Below are positions 22,484 to 35,292 of a stretch of 64,000 nucleotides of DNA, one piece after another. The position numbers and the translations under genes were made by a program. Under the pieces are notes generated by a model. The model saw only the letters and a program-made list of their open reading frames with translations. It had not been told where the DNA came from and did not search any database. Each line of letters opens with the position of its first letter. Position 1 is the stretch's first letter. The DNA is taken from the NCBI GenBank assembly GCA_021613375.1, contig CM038704.1, positions 5,529,155-5,593,154 of the forward strand. The letters are read 5' to 3'. This DNA is from Megaleporinus macrocephalus (Eukaryota; Chordata; Actinopteri; Characiformes; Anostomidae).

Positions 22484-25400
22484 AGGAGTTAGTGTTTGGT
22501 GTAAATGTAGGATTTTGTGTTTAGTGTAAATGTAGGGTTTTGTGTTTAGTGTAAATGTAGGGTTTTGTGTTTAGTGTAAATGTAGGGTTTTGTCTTTAGT
22601 GTAAATGTATGGGTTAGTGTTTAGTGTAAATGTAGGGTTTTGTGTTTAGTGTAAATGTAGGGTTTTGTGTTTAGTGTAAATGTATGGGTTAGTGTTTAGT
22701 GTAAATGTAGGAGTTAGGGTTTAGTGTAAATGTAGGGGTTAGTGTTTAGTGTAAATGTAGGGGTTAGGGTTTAGTGTAAATGTAGGAGTTAGGGTTTAGT
22801 GTAAATGTATGGGTTAGTGTTTAGTGTAAATGTAGGAGTTAGGGTTTAGTGTAAATGTAGGGGTTAGTCTTTAGTGTAAATGTAGGGGTAAGGGTTTAGT
22901 GTAAATGTAGGAGTTAGTGTTTAGTTTAAATGTAGGGGTTAGTGTTTAGTTTAAATGTAGGGGTTAGTGTTTAGTTTAAATATAAGGGTTAGTGTTTAGT
23001 TTAAATATGAGGGTTAGTGTTTAGTGTAAATGTTGGGGTTAGTGTTTAGTGTAAATGTAGGGGTTAGTATTTAGTGTAAATGCGGGGGTTAGTGTTTATT
23101 GTAAATGTAAGGGAGTGTAAATGTTGGAGTTAGTGTTTAGTGTAAATGTAGGGGTTAGTGTTTAGTGTAAATGTAGGAGTTAGTGTTTAGTGTAAATGTT
23201 GGAGTTAGTGTTTAGTGTAAATGTAGGGGTTAGTGTTTAGTTTAAATGTAGGGGTTAGTGTTTATTGTAAATGTAGGGGTTAGTATTTAGTGTAAATGTA
23301 GGAGTTAGGGTTTTAGTGTAAATGTAGGAGTTAGGGTTTTAGTGTAAATGTAGGGGTTAGTGTTCAGTGTAAATGTAGGAGTTAGTGTTTAGTTTAAATG
23401 TAAAGGTTAGTGTTTAGTGTAAATGTAGGAGTTAGTGTTTAGTGTAAATGTAGGGGTTAGTGTTTAGTGTAAATGCAGGGGTTAGTGTTTAGTGTAAATG
23501 CAGGGGTTAGTGTTTATTGTAAATGTAGGGGTTAGTGTTTAGTGTAAATGTAGGGGTTAGTGTTTAGTGTAAATGTAGGGGTTAGTGTTTAGTGTAAATG
23601 TAGGGGTTAGTGTTTAGTGTAAATGTAAGGGTTAGTGTTTAGTTTAAATGTAGGGTTTTGTGTTTAGTGTAAATGTAGGGTTTTGTGTTTAGTGTAAATG
23701 TAGGGGTTAGTGTTTAGTGTAAATGTAGGGGTTAGTGTTTAAATTAAATGTAGGGTTTTGTGTTTAGTGTAAATGTAGGGGTTAGTGTTTAGTATAATTA
23801 TAGGGGTTAGTGTGTAGTGTAAATGTAGGGGTTAGTGTTTAGTGTAAATGTAAGGGTTAGTGTTTAGTTTAAATGTAGGGGTTAGTGTTTAGTATAATTA
23901 TAGGGGTTAGTGTGTAGTGTAAATATAGGGGTTAGTGTTTAGTGTAAATGTAGGGGTTAGTGTTTAGTGTAAATGTCGGGGTTAGTTTTTATTGTAAATG
24001 TAAGGGAGTGTAAATGTAGTAGTTAGTGTTTAGTGTAAATGTAGGGGTTAGTGTTTAGTGTAAATGTAGGAGTTAGTGTTTAGTGTAAATGTTGGAGTTA
24101 GTGTTTAGTGTAAATGTAGGGGTTAGTGTTTAGTTTAAATGTAGGGGTTAGTGTTTATTGTAAATGTAGGGGTTAGTATTTAGTGTAAATGTAGGAGTTA
24201 GGGTTTTAGTGTAAATGTAGGAGTTAGGGTTTTAGTGTAAATGTAGGGGTTAGTGTTCAGTGTAAATGTAGGAGTTAGTGTTTAGTTTAAATGTAAGGGT
24301 TAGTGTTTTGTGTAAATGTAGGGGTTAGTATTTAGTGTAAATGTAGGAGTTAGTGTTTAGTGTAAATGTAGGGGTTAGTGTTTAGTGTAAATGCAGGGGT
24401 TAGTGTTTAGTGTAAATGCAGGGGTTAGTGTTTATTGTAAATGTAGGAGTTAGTGTTTAGTGTAAATGTAGGGGTTAGTGTTTAGTGTAAATGCAGGGTT
24501 TAGTGTTTAGTGTAAATGCAGGGGTTAGTGTTTAGTGTAAATGCAGGGGTTAGTGTTTATTGTAAATGTAGGGGTTAGTGTTTAGTGTAAATGTAGGGGT
24601 TAGTGTTTAGTGTAAATGTAGGGGTTAGTGTTTAGTGTAAATGTAGGGGTTAGTGTTTAGTGTAAATGTAAGGGTTAGTGTTTAGTTTAAATGTAGGGTT
24701 TTGTGTTTAGTGTAAATGTAGGGTTTTGTGTTTAGTGTAAATGTAGGGGTTAGTGTTTAGTGTAAATGTAGGGGTTAGTGTTTAAATTAAATGTAGGGTT
24801 TTGTGTTTAGTGTAAATGTAGGGGTTAGTGTTTAGTATAATTATAGGGGTTAGTGTGTAGTGTAAATGTAGGGGTTAGTGTTTAGTGTAAATGTAAGGGT
24901 TAGTGTTTAGTTTAAATGTAGGGGTTAGGGTTTAGTGTAAATGTAAGGGTTAGTGTTTAGTGTAAATATAGGAGTTAGGGTTTAGTGTAAATGTAGGGGT
25001 TAGTGTTTAGTGTAAATGTAAGGGTTAGTGTTTAGTGTAAATGTAGAGGTTAGGGTTTAGTGTAAATGTAGTAGTTAGGGTTTAGTGTAAATGTAGGGGT
25101 TAGGGTTTAGTGTAAATATAGGAGTTAGGGTTTAGTGTAAATGTAGGGGTTAGTGTTTAGTGTAAATGTAAGGGTTAGTGTTTAGTGTAAATGTAGGGGT
25201 TAGGGTTTAGTGTAAATGTAGTAGTTAGGGTTTAGTGTAAATGTAGGGGTTAGTGTTTAGTGTAAATATAGGGGTTAGTGTTTATTGTAAATGTAGGGGT
25301 TAGTGTTTAGTGTAAATGCAGGGGTTAGTGTTTAGTGTAAATGCAGGGGTTAGTGTTTATTGTAAATGTAGGGGTTAGTGTTTAGTGTAAATGTAGGGGT

Positions 25401-28400
25401 TAGTGTTTAGTGTAAATGCAGGGGTTAGTGTTTAGTGTAAATGCAGGGGTTAGTGTTTATTGTAAATGTAGGGGTTAGTGTTTAGTGTAAATGTAGGGGT
25501 TAGTGTTTAGTGTAAATGTAGGAGTTAGTGTTTATTGTAATTGTAGGGGTTAGTGTTTAGTTTAAATGTAGGGTTTTGTGTTTAGTGTAAATGTAGGGGT
25601 TAGTGTTTAGTGTAAATGTAGGGGTTAGTGTTTAGTTTAAATGTAGGGTTTTGTGTTTAGTGTAAATGTAGGGGTTAGTGTTTAGTGTAAATGTAGGGTT
25701 TAGTGTTTAGTTTAAATGTAGGGTTTTTTGTTTAGTGTAAATGTAGGGGTTAGTGTGTAGTGTAAATGTAGGGGTTAGTGTTTAGTGTAAATGTAAGGGT
25801 TAGTGTTTAGTTTTAATGTAGGGTTTTGTGTGTAGTGTAAATGTAGGGGTTAGTGTTTAGTGTAAATGTAAGGGTTAGTGTTTAGTTTAAATGTAGGGGT
25901 TAGGGTTTAGTGTAAATGTAAGGGTTAGTGTTTAGTGTAAATATAGGAGTTAGGGTTTAGTGTAAATGTAGGGGTTAGTGTTTAGTGTAAATGTAAGGGT
26001 TAGTGTTTAGTGTAAATGTAGGGGTTAGGGTTTAGTGTAAATGTAGTAATTAGGGTTTAGTGTAAATGTAGGGGTTAGGGTTTAGTGTCAATGTACGGTT
26101 TTGTGTTTAGTGTAAATGTAGGGGTTAGTGTTTAGTTTAAATGTAAGGGTTAGTGTTTAGTTTAAATGTTGGGGTTAGTGTTTAGTGTAAATGTAAGGGT
26201 TAGGGTTTAGTGTAAATGTAGGGGTTAGTGTTTAGTGTAAATGTAGGGGTAAGGGTTTAGTGTAAATGTAGGAGTTAGTGTTTAGTTTAAATGTAAGGGT
26301 TAGTGTTTAGTTTAAATGTAGGGGTTAGTGTTTAGTTTAAATATAAGGGTTAGTGTTTAGTGTAAATGTTGGGGTTAGTGTTTAGTGTAAATGTAGGGGT
26401 TAGTGTTTAGTGTAAATGTCGGGGTTAGTTTTTATTGTAAATGTAAGGGAGTGTAAATGTAGTAGTTAGTGTTTAGTGTAAATGTAGGGGTTAGTGTTTA
26501 GTGTAAATGTAGGAGTTAGTGTTTAGTGTAAATGTTGGAGTTAGTGTTTAGTGTAAATGTAGGGGTTAGTGTTTAGTTTAAATGTAGGGGTTAGTGTTTA
26601 TTGTAAATGTAGGGGTTAGTATTTAGTGTAAATGTAGGAGTTAGGGTTTTAGTGTAAATGTAGGAGTTAGGGTTTAGTGTAAATGTAGGAGTTAGGGTTT
26701 AGTTTAAATGTAAGGGTTAGTGTTTAGTTTATATGTAGGGGTTAGTGTTTAGTTTAAATATAAGGGTTAGTGTTTAGTGTAAATGTTGGGGTTAGTGTTT
26801 AGTGTAAATGTAGGGGTTAGTGTTTAGTGTAAATGTCGGGGTTAGTTTTTATTGTAAATGTAAGGGAGTGTAAATGTAGTAGTTAGTGTTTAGTGTAAAT
26901 GTAGGGGTTAGTGTTTAGTGTAAATGTAGGAGTTAGTGTTTAGTGTAAATGTTGGAGTTAGTGTTTAGTGTAAATGTAGGGTTAGTGTTTAGTTTAAATG
27001 TAGGGGTTAGTGTTTATTGTAAATGTAGGGGTTAGTATTTAGTGTAAATGTAGGAGTTAGGGTTTTAGTGTAAATGTAGGAGTTAGGGTTTTAGTGTAAA
27101 TGTAGGGGTTAGTGTTCAGTGTAAATGTAGGAGTTAGTGTTTAGTTTAAATGTAAGGGTTAGTGTTTTGTGTAAATGTAGGGGTTAGTATTTAGTGTAAA
27201 TGTAGGAGTTAGTGTTTAGTGTAAATGTAGGGGTTAGTGTTTAGTGTAAATGCAGGGGTTAGTGTTTAGTGTAAATGCAGGGGTTAGTGTTTATTGTAAA
27301 TGTAGGAGTTAGTGTTTAGTGTAAATGTAGGGGTTAGTGTTTAGTGTAAATGCAGGGTTTAGTGTTTAGTGTAAATGCAGGGGTTAGTGTTTAGTGTAAA
27401 TGTAGGGGTTAGTGTTTAGTGTAAATGTAGGGGTTAGTGTTTAGTGTAAATGTAAGGGTTAGTGTTTAGTTTAAATGTAGGGGTTAGGGTTTAGTGTAAA
27501 TGTAAGGGTTAGTGTTTAGTGTAAATTTAGGAGTTAGTGTTTAGTGTAAATGTAGGGGTTAGGGTTAGTGTAAATGTAAGGGTTAGTGTTTAGTGTAAAT
27601 GTAGGGGTTAGGGTTTAGTGTAAATGCAGAAGTTAGGGTTTAGTGTAAATTTAGAGGTTAGGGTTTAGTGTAAATGTAGGGTTTAGTGTTTAGTGTAAAT
27701 GTAGGGGTTAGTGTTTAGTGTAAATGTAGGGGTTAGTGTTTAGTTTAAATGTAGGGTTTTGTGTTTAGTGTAAATGTAGGGGTTAGTGTTTAGTGTAAAT
27801 ATAGGGGTTAGTGTTTAGTGTAAATGTAGGGGTTAGTGTTTAGTGTAAATGTAAGGGTTAGTGTTTAGTTTAAATGTAGGGTTTTGTGTGTAGTGTAAAT
27901 GTAGGGGTTAGTGTTTAGTGTAAATGTAAGGGTTAGTGTTTAGTTTAAATGTAGGGGTTAGGGTTTAGTATAAATGTAAGGGTTAGTGTTTAGTGTAAAT
28001 ATAGGGGTTAGTGTTTAGTGTAAATGTAAGGGTTAGTGTTTAGTGTAAATGTAAGGGTTAGTGTTTAGTTTAAATGTAGGGTTTTGTGTGTAGTGTAAAT
28101 GTAGGGGTTTGTGTTTAGTGTAAATGTAAGGGTTAGTGTTTAGTTTAAATGTAGGGGTTAGGGTTTAGTATAAATGTAAGGGTTAGTGTTTAGTGTAAAT
28201 GTAGGAGTTAGGGTTTAGTGTAAATGTAGGGGTTAGTGTTTAGTGTAAATGTAGGAGTTAGGGTTTAGTGTAAATGTAGGGGTTAGTGTTTAGTGTAAAT
28301 GTAAGGGTTAGTTTTTAGTGTAAATGTAGGAGTTAGGGTTTAGTGTAAATGTAGTAGTTAGGGTTTAGTGTAAATGTAGGGGTTAGTGTTTAGTGTAAAT

Positions 28401-29712
28401 GTAGGGTTTTGTGTTTAGTGTAAATGTAGGGGTTAGTGTTTAGTGTAAATGTAGGGGTTAGTGTTTAGTGTAAATGTAGGGGTTAGTGTTTTGTTTAAAT
28501 GTAGGGTTTTGTGTGTAGTGTAACTGTAGGGGTTAGTGTTTAGTGTAAATGTAAGGGTTAGTGTTTAGTTTAAATGTAGGGGTTAGTGTTTAGTGTAAAT
28601 GTAAGGGTTAGTGTTTAGTGTAAATGTAGGGGTTAGTGTTTAGTGTAAATGTAAGGGTTAGTGTTTAGTTTAAATGTAGGGGTTAGTGTTTAGTGTAAAT
28701 GTAAGGGTTAGTGTTTAGTGTAAATGTAGGGGTTAGGGTTTAGTGTAAATGTAGTAGTTAGGGTTTAGTGTAAATGTAGGGGTTAGTGTTTAGTGTAAAT
28801 GTAGGGTTTTGTGTTTAGTGTAAATGTAGGGGTTAGTGTTTAGTGTAAATGTAGGGGTTAGTGTTTAGTTTAAATGTAGGGTTTTGTGTTTAGTGTAAAT
28901 GTAGGGGTTAGTGTTTAGTGTAAATGTAGGGGTCAGTGTTTAGTGTAAATGTAGGGGTTAGTGTTTAGTGTAAATGTAGGGGTTAGGGTTTAGTGTAAAT
29001 GTAAGGGTTAGTGTTTAGTTTAAATGTAGGGGTTAGGGTTTAGTGTAAATGTAAGGGTTAGTGTTTAGTGTAAATATAGGAGTTAGGGTTTAGTGTAAAT
29101 GTAGAGGTTAGGGTTTAGTGTAAATGTAGGGGTTAGTGTTTAGTGTAAATTTAGGAGTTAGTGTTTAGTGTAAATGTAGGAGTTAGGGTTTAGTGTTAAT
29201 GTAGGAGTTAGGGTTTAGAGTAAATGTAGGAGTTAGTGTTTAGTGTAAATGTAGGGGTTAGGGTTTAGTGTAAATGTAGTAGTTAGGGTTTAGTGTAAAT
29301 GTAGGAGTTAGGGTTTAGAGTAAATGTAGGGGTTAGTGTTTAGTGTAAATGTAGGGGTTAGTGTTTAGTGTAAATGTAGGAGTTAGTGTTTAGTGTAAAT
29401 GTAGGAGTTAGGGTTTAGTGTAAATGTAGGAGTTAGTGTTTAGTGTAAATGTAGGAGTTAGGGTTTAGTGTAAATGTAGAGGTTAGGGTTTAGTGTAAAT
29501 GTAGGAGTTAGTGTTTAGTATAAATGTAGGGGTTAGGGTTTAGTGTAAATGTAGGAGTTAGGGTTTAGTGTAAATGTAGGAGTTAGGGTTTAGTGTAAAT
29601 GTAGGGGTTAGTGTTTAGTGTAAATGTAGGAGTTAGTGTTTAGTGTAAATGTAGGGGTTAGTGTTTAGTGTAAATGTAGGGGTTAGTGTTTAGTGTAAAT
29701 GTAGGGGTTAGA
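22484..29712. repeat. 25-bp satellite array (about 7.2 kb, near 290 units)
   Basis: Units combine gtgtttagtgtaaatgta with ggggttag. Common variants are gtagggttttgtg, gtaggagttagg, gtaagggttag, gtttaaatg and gcagggg. Multi-unit blocks are duplicated: a marker made of a truncated unit, taagggagtgtaaatgt, occurs near 23108, 24001, 26444 and 26862 with similar neighbours each time. Many units read gggttagggttt, close to telomeric sequence. It has no coding capacity. Confidence 0.97.
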
Positions 29713-30480
29713 GTTCCAACACTGAATGTTTCTCCAGAACTCTTTTCTTCACTCAGAATAACTTTGTTTACATCTTAACTGTCTAAATATGGAGATTTTT
29801 TAAATTTAAATCTGTGAAATTCCCCTGTAGGTTCTGAAGGTGTGGAAGTGCTGTGTGATGTAAAAGGACGTGGCTCCGTGTCCCTCGGGAGCCGCAGTCT
29901 AGTGTATTTTTACTAGTGTATTTGTATACTTGCGTAGTGAATGTTTTCCTTGCCCTGTGTCCAAAGCAGCGCTGCCAGCCGGTGTCATGGACGATGAATA
30001 GACACACAGAGAAGAACGGCTTTGCAGGACGGCCGCTCCACTCGGGCAGACATCCCTTATTTATAGCCTCTCTCGTTCCCAAGGTTTTTCTCACAGGAAC
30101 AGGAGCGGAGCAGGAATCGAATGTTTCCTCTCCTGTCTCCATCAATCACTCCTTATTAATCCAAACAGGCTGAAGAAGGGAGCCTTTGCTTCGCTCGAGG
30201 AAAGAGGCCCGTTTTGTTTTCTGAAAGAAAAATGTTTTTTCATCGGGCCAGGTTCTGAACCGAGCGCTCTCAAAGAATGAATGAAAGAGCGAGAGCTGTG
30301 AATGTGCTGATAGGACACCGGCAGCCTGAATGAGCACAATGTTTTCTGGATTTGTCTAATAAATCACTGTAATAAGAGAAGAGTCCATCAAAATCAGCTT
30401 TCCTCGGTTTTCCTCCGGCACCTGCTTCAGGATTTGAGCAACTATTAAATAAATACTTTTCCAAAGGCGTGAACCTGTGT
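29713..30480. other. Single-copy island, candidate conserved non-coding element
   Basis: About 0.75 kb of balanced, non-repetitive DNA directly after the satellite, with overlapping short open frames on both strands but no recognised exon. A regulatory role is an inference from composition and isolation only. Confidence 0.35.
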
Positions 30481-30580
30481 AGCGAATGATGCTTTCAGGA
30501 ATAACCATTTATATACATGTATGTGGGTTTATATCAGTTGTTATGACAAGGTTATGTAGGTGCTATGCAGCCTTATAATA

Positions 30581-30650
30581 GATAAAAATACTTAATTGTC
30601 ATTGTTGTTGTACAACGAAACTTTGTTTGGAAGCTCTCAGGGAGAACATC
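30581..30650 (+). repeat. Fragment of a widespread element end (aattgtcattgttgt type)
   Basis: The phrases ttaattgtcattgttgttgt and acaacgaaactttgtttgg are typical of a frequent teleost interspersed repeat. A related piece (tttattgtcatgtgtacag, caatgaaattctta) lies at 48965-49020. Confidence 0.45.
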
Positions 30651-30684
30651 CATAAATAAAAAAAACTATATATATATATATCTT

Positions 30685-30805
30685 AATTTTTTGCCCATTT
30701 TTATTTTTCTACATTTGAACAGCAGGTGTTGTTTACATTGTGTGAGAATTTCATGATGAATGGACCAATAGAAATGCTAAAAAATGGACAAACATCTAGT
30801 TCCAT
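30685..30805 (-). repeat. Dispersed repeat Z, copy 1 (minus)
   Basis: The reverse complement contains gcatttctattggtccattc and gaaattctcacacaatgtaa, matching copies at 34.9, 54.3, 56.8 and 62.1 kb. Confidence 0.75.
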
Positions 30806-30832
30806 TGACGTATGAACAAGTTTCTCGTAAAT

Positions 30833-30833
<1 letters not shown>

Positions 30834-30885
<52 letters not shown>
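30834..30885. repeat. (TA)n microsatellite
   Basis: Uninterrupted alternating TA of about 50 bp. Confidence 0.97.
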
Positions 30886-32430
30886 TTTTTTGAAACATTT
30901 TAAAGGAGGTGTTTCTATATGTGTATACAGTGGATCTTCACAGTGCAAGCATACATACATAGGAGCCTATCGCACATAGAGTATAACTGGATTACAGCCT
31001 TGCTTGTAAAGTGTTCAGTGCAGTAGCACGTACCCAGATTTTTCTGCTGGTGGATTTTATTTGCAGTTGTTGATGATGTAAAAGTATAAGTTGTCCTGCA
31101 CATACTCTTCCACCATAAACAGCTTAGATTTGGGGTTAAAATCTTCTCAATTGTTGTAAAATAAGTTCTCAGTGAATGTATAACCACTTCATTAATGGTT
31201 ATATCTTTTGGGGAGCAACCCTTTTAAGAAAAGTTTGGATAAGGCAACAAAAAGCTGGTAAGACTGTGTTATGCTATCACAACTAAATTAGTTTCTCTTA
31301 ATTTATTTCATGTCAAACCACTTTGAAGACTTCGTTTACATTTTAAAGGTGTATAAGGTGTATAACATGTTGTGCCATGTAGAGGACGTCCTGGTCTTTC
31401 CTGTGATGTACCATGTGTTGGGGTGGGTCATTCACAACAGAAGTTCTGCCTTTTTAAATATGGCTGCCTCTCAGTAACCACATTTTATAGGAGAAAAGAA
31501 ATAAGTAGAGTTAAGTTTTCAAAGCCTGTAATTGATCAGTTCTAGGTATAAAACTGGTGTAGCTAGTTTTCAAAGCACTTTTATTGATTTTCACAAATGT
31601 TTAACTACCTAACAGCATACATATTTTTGATGTCCTTTGTAGTGGACATCGGGACTTACTAAATCTTTGTTTATATGAAATTAATGCTGTCACAGATGAC
31701 AGGAATTTGACTGAGGCAGAGATCATTTTGCAACATGTAAGCTCTGTAAACATGTAAACATGTAAATTAATTGCTCATTATTTTTTTTAATTAATTACTA
31801 ATTTAATGTATTCCTAATGTATTAGAAAATGTTACATAATTGCACATTTAAAAATAGAACATTAAAATGAAATGGACTGTAGGAGAAGTTGGGTACTGTG
31901 TGTGGAAACTGTGAAACTTTGGTTCAAGGTTTGGCGTGATTAACACAGGTTTAGCTAGTGGGCCTAAAAACTTTTTAAACCTGATTTTTTCTTTTTTGTG
32001 CTTGCAAAACACAGGTTATGGGACTTTTACTGTTTGTGCATGAATTAATTGAAACATCCCATAATAGTTTACCAAATAGTGTGTTAATAGTGTGTTATGA
32101 TCACAATGAGTCCAAATGCATGATTATACATTGTCAACAATATGACAAAATACATATGACATATAATACAGTGCTACATAGATACATATTAAATGAGATT
32201 AAAATAAAAGTTTATATAAATAGATATACATTTTTTCTATATTCTTTAGTTTGTTTTTCTTTTCATCTGTAGGAAAAAATAATTGAGCCAAATCGAGAAC
32301 ACCTCTATAAACCCGCTCTATTTCAAAGCTTCTTTCTTCTTTAATAAAATACAGTGTTTAAAAAGTGAGCTAGAAAGAGACTGAAGCCATGTAAGTTGCA
32401 TCACTTCACTGAATCCACTTCATCCATATA
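30886..32430. other. Gene-free AT-rich single-copy stretch
   Basis: No exon recognised; the short open frames lack splice context and domain similarity. Confidence 0.4.
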
Positions 32431-32585
32431 AACACTACTGTGTAAAAGTCTGAGGCACCTAAGCTAATCCAACTCTGACTTTAAACCACGTTTCTTGTGG
32501 AGTCCCACAGGGTTCAGTTTGAGGGCCTTTGCTTTTCACTTTGTGTACACTGCTGAGCAAAAGTCTGAGGCACCTAGGCTGATAG
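32431..32585 (+). mobile_element. Tc1-like terminal repeats (two in tandem)
   Basis: Two related ends, acactactgtgtaaaagtct at about 32433 and acactgctgagcaaaagtct at about 32546, both continue gaggcacctaagct or gaggcacctaggct. They resemble Tc1 terminal repeats in the same orientation; no transposase lies between them. Confidence 0.55.
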
Positions 32586-34226
32586 TTTAAAAGCCATAAT
32601 ATGCCAAGTCATGAGTGTATAAAATACTAATTGCTCATGTTTATTGTTTGTTTTAGCTTCATGCTAATGCTAAGGGCTAACTTTAGCCAATGCTAATGCT
32701 AACTTGCTTATGTGCTCATTTCACCTTCTCAGAAGTAGATTTCTTTGGCTTTGTTTGTGTGGGTCTGGGGAATGTGAAGGCAACCCTGAAGGTCAACAGT
32801 TGCTTAGTGATCTGCAATATACTCTAGATCAGCGGTCACTAATACGTTGACCCAGACATTGTTCAATGTGGACCCAAACAGTGTTTCGACAGTGTTTATT
32901 TTAAGCGGAGGAACGTTTCTTGTCTTTATGGTATACAGGCTTTGCTGCACAGTAAACTCACTGACCAAAGGCGCTCCTCAGCCAATCAGATCTGTGCAGA
33001 TTTGGGCGTGTGGCTCCAAACCAACATCCCATATGTTCTGAGAGCGTGAGAATTAAAAATAGCCACGTTTATCTCTTATGTGTGAGTTAACAAGAAGACG
33101 CAGATTTTATTTACTTTTTTCTCTTTAAAAAAAAACGCATTGTTTTTTTTATACAGCCATTGTGTTTACTTCAAGTGAGAGAAAAAACATTTATTTAAAG
33201 TTTTATAAATAATTCATTCAGTTCAGTATTTTAACAGTAAATATACTGAAATATACTGAACGGTATGTGTGATGTGTTGGTGTTTCAGTAGCTGATGGTA
33301 TAAGATGCTGATACTAGACTAAACAGGATACACCACTGAATCAGAACACACGGTAGAAGTTATAATGGTCTGGACCTTGGCCTGAGGAAATTTCCACCAA
33401 ATGGACCTTACTGAACTCTAATTAAATACCCCTGATCTAGATCATTATGTTTCTTCAGGGCCTCATCCAATTCAAGCTACTAGCTCCAATAAGCTGCACA
33501 GGCTTCTACAACCACTCATGGTGGGATGTATCCATTTCTCTTATCAAAACCTACATCAGACATGGACATTAGGTTTTTTACGTTTTATTTTGTTTAATTT
33601 TTATTTTTTGGGTTATTCTCTGGCTGGGTCATTTCAAAGTTTCATCATTAAACTCACTGTTAAAGTTTCATCTTTGTGTGTTCTTCATTTTGCTACCTCT
33701 ATTTACCTTTTTCTCTCATAACATTTCACATTTATTACAGACTCTGGTGTAACCACTTCCAGATTTTTTTCTTTTGCAATCTTTGGCCTCAGTTTGGGGC
33801 TAGGTAAAAGGTTACAGCCTTTATCTGATCAATAAGTGTATCTTCATCAGTAAGAACACCAGATATCATTAGAACAGATATAAATAATCATACCTACAAT
33901 ACAAAGTAACATGAATATGTTATTGTGAGAGAAGTAGATCAGATCTTCAGCTCCAGTTTGAAGAACAAAGTTAGGTTCCAGATTTCTCCTGGACGCCCCA
34001 GACATTGTATGAATGTATTCAGTTCCTTCAGCAGCAATCTTGATTTAGCTTAATGAAGTACTGAGCAGTCAAAACAGGTATGAGAACTGTAAATAATACT
34101 GGGTTGTTTATAGAAGGAGAAGCTTGGAAAGGGTTAAATAAACACACTGACGTATGTAAAAGCTCTACTTACTCTATTAATACTGTTTAATATTTAAATA
34201 ATAAGGTTTTTTGCTGAGTAAATAAA
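32586..34226. other. Gene-free single-copy stretch
   Basis: A gctaatgctaa-rich patch lies near 32660-32710. No exon recognised. Confidence 0.4.
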
Positions 34227-34229
34227 AGC

Positions 34230-34233
34230 TTTA

Positions 34234-34308
<75 letters not shown>
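34230..34308. repeat. (TA)n microsatellite
   Basis: About 80 bp of TA with one acatat interruption near 34251. It abuts a Tc1-type terminal repeat (gaaaacttttgcacagtgct) at 34331-34350, so the run may have expanded at a transposon TA target (inference). Confidence 0.95.
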
Positions 34309-34314
<6 letters not shown>

Positions 34315-34354
34315 ATGTCCCCAAGTGTCTGAAAACTTTTGCACAGTGCTGTAG

Positions 34355-34879
34355 ATGCGAAGGCACCTCGTTGGCAGAGTCAGAGCAGAAAAGGTCATGA
34401 AGCTCATACATCACTGGAGGGCTTCTGGTATTTGTCTAACCTGCCCTGTCTGACCAATAGGACTGCATAGATTTATCCTTTCTAGTACATATAATATTTC
34501 AATGGCCATGACAAAACAGTCCATGCTTGACTTTACAGGTTCTGCTCACATGGGGGACCCGAAGCTGTTGGGGGGCCCAAATCGACATTTGAACATAAAT
34601 ATTTGTATTGATACATTAAAAGTTTTACTGGCCGTGACAGGCAGACCTGAAATACATACAGTAACTTAAACAAGCAGTGCAATGACAGATGGGACCTTCT
34701 TTTATTTTTTTGGACTACAGTGACTAAGCCATGTTTCACACACAGGCTGCAAGACCAGCCCGTTTTCTTTAGAAGCAAACATCAGGAATCAAGATCCTCA
34801 AATGGTTCTAGATAGAAGAGATAATATACAATTAGAAATCATCACTGACTAATAACAAACAAGTCTCTAAAATGACTTT
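34355..34879. other. Gene-free single-copy stretch
   Basis: Nothing recognised; short open frames only. Confidence 0.35.
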
Positions 34880-35065
34880 ACAGGAGAGGCCAAAAACCTT
34901 CATCGCTTTTAATGGAGGTTAATGGAACCAGAGTTTTTTCCAAGCTATTTTGGAGTGTTTCTATTGGTCCGTTTATCCTGAAATTCTCAGACAGCGTAAA
35001 CGGTGGCTGTCGTGTTCAAATCATGTAAAGAAATAAAAATCAACAAAAACGGAGATTTATTTTTT
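34880..35065 (+). repeat. Dispersed repeat Z, copy 2
   Basis: Contains gtgtttctattggtccgttt and tgaaattctcagac, then the ggctgtcgtgttcaaat phrase. It closely parallels the copy at 54.3 kb. Confidence 0.8.
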
Positions 35066-35292
35066 TTTGTGGGGTGATGTGTGTCTGTGAGTCAGTTAGT
35101 CTGGAAGAGATCAGCAGCCTACAGTCACCACTGCTGCTGCTGGAGAGCCTGACAGAGCAGAGTGTGTTGCTTTCTACCCGTTGTGATTGTTGCTGTATCT
35201 CTGTCCCCCGTGGTTGGCCAGTTCTTAAATGAACAGTGCTTGTTGTACAAAGCTTTCTAAATCATGTCTAAGCACGTGTCCAGTCATGAAAG

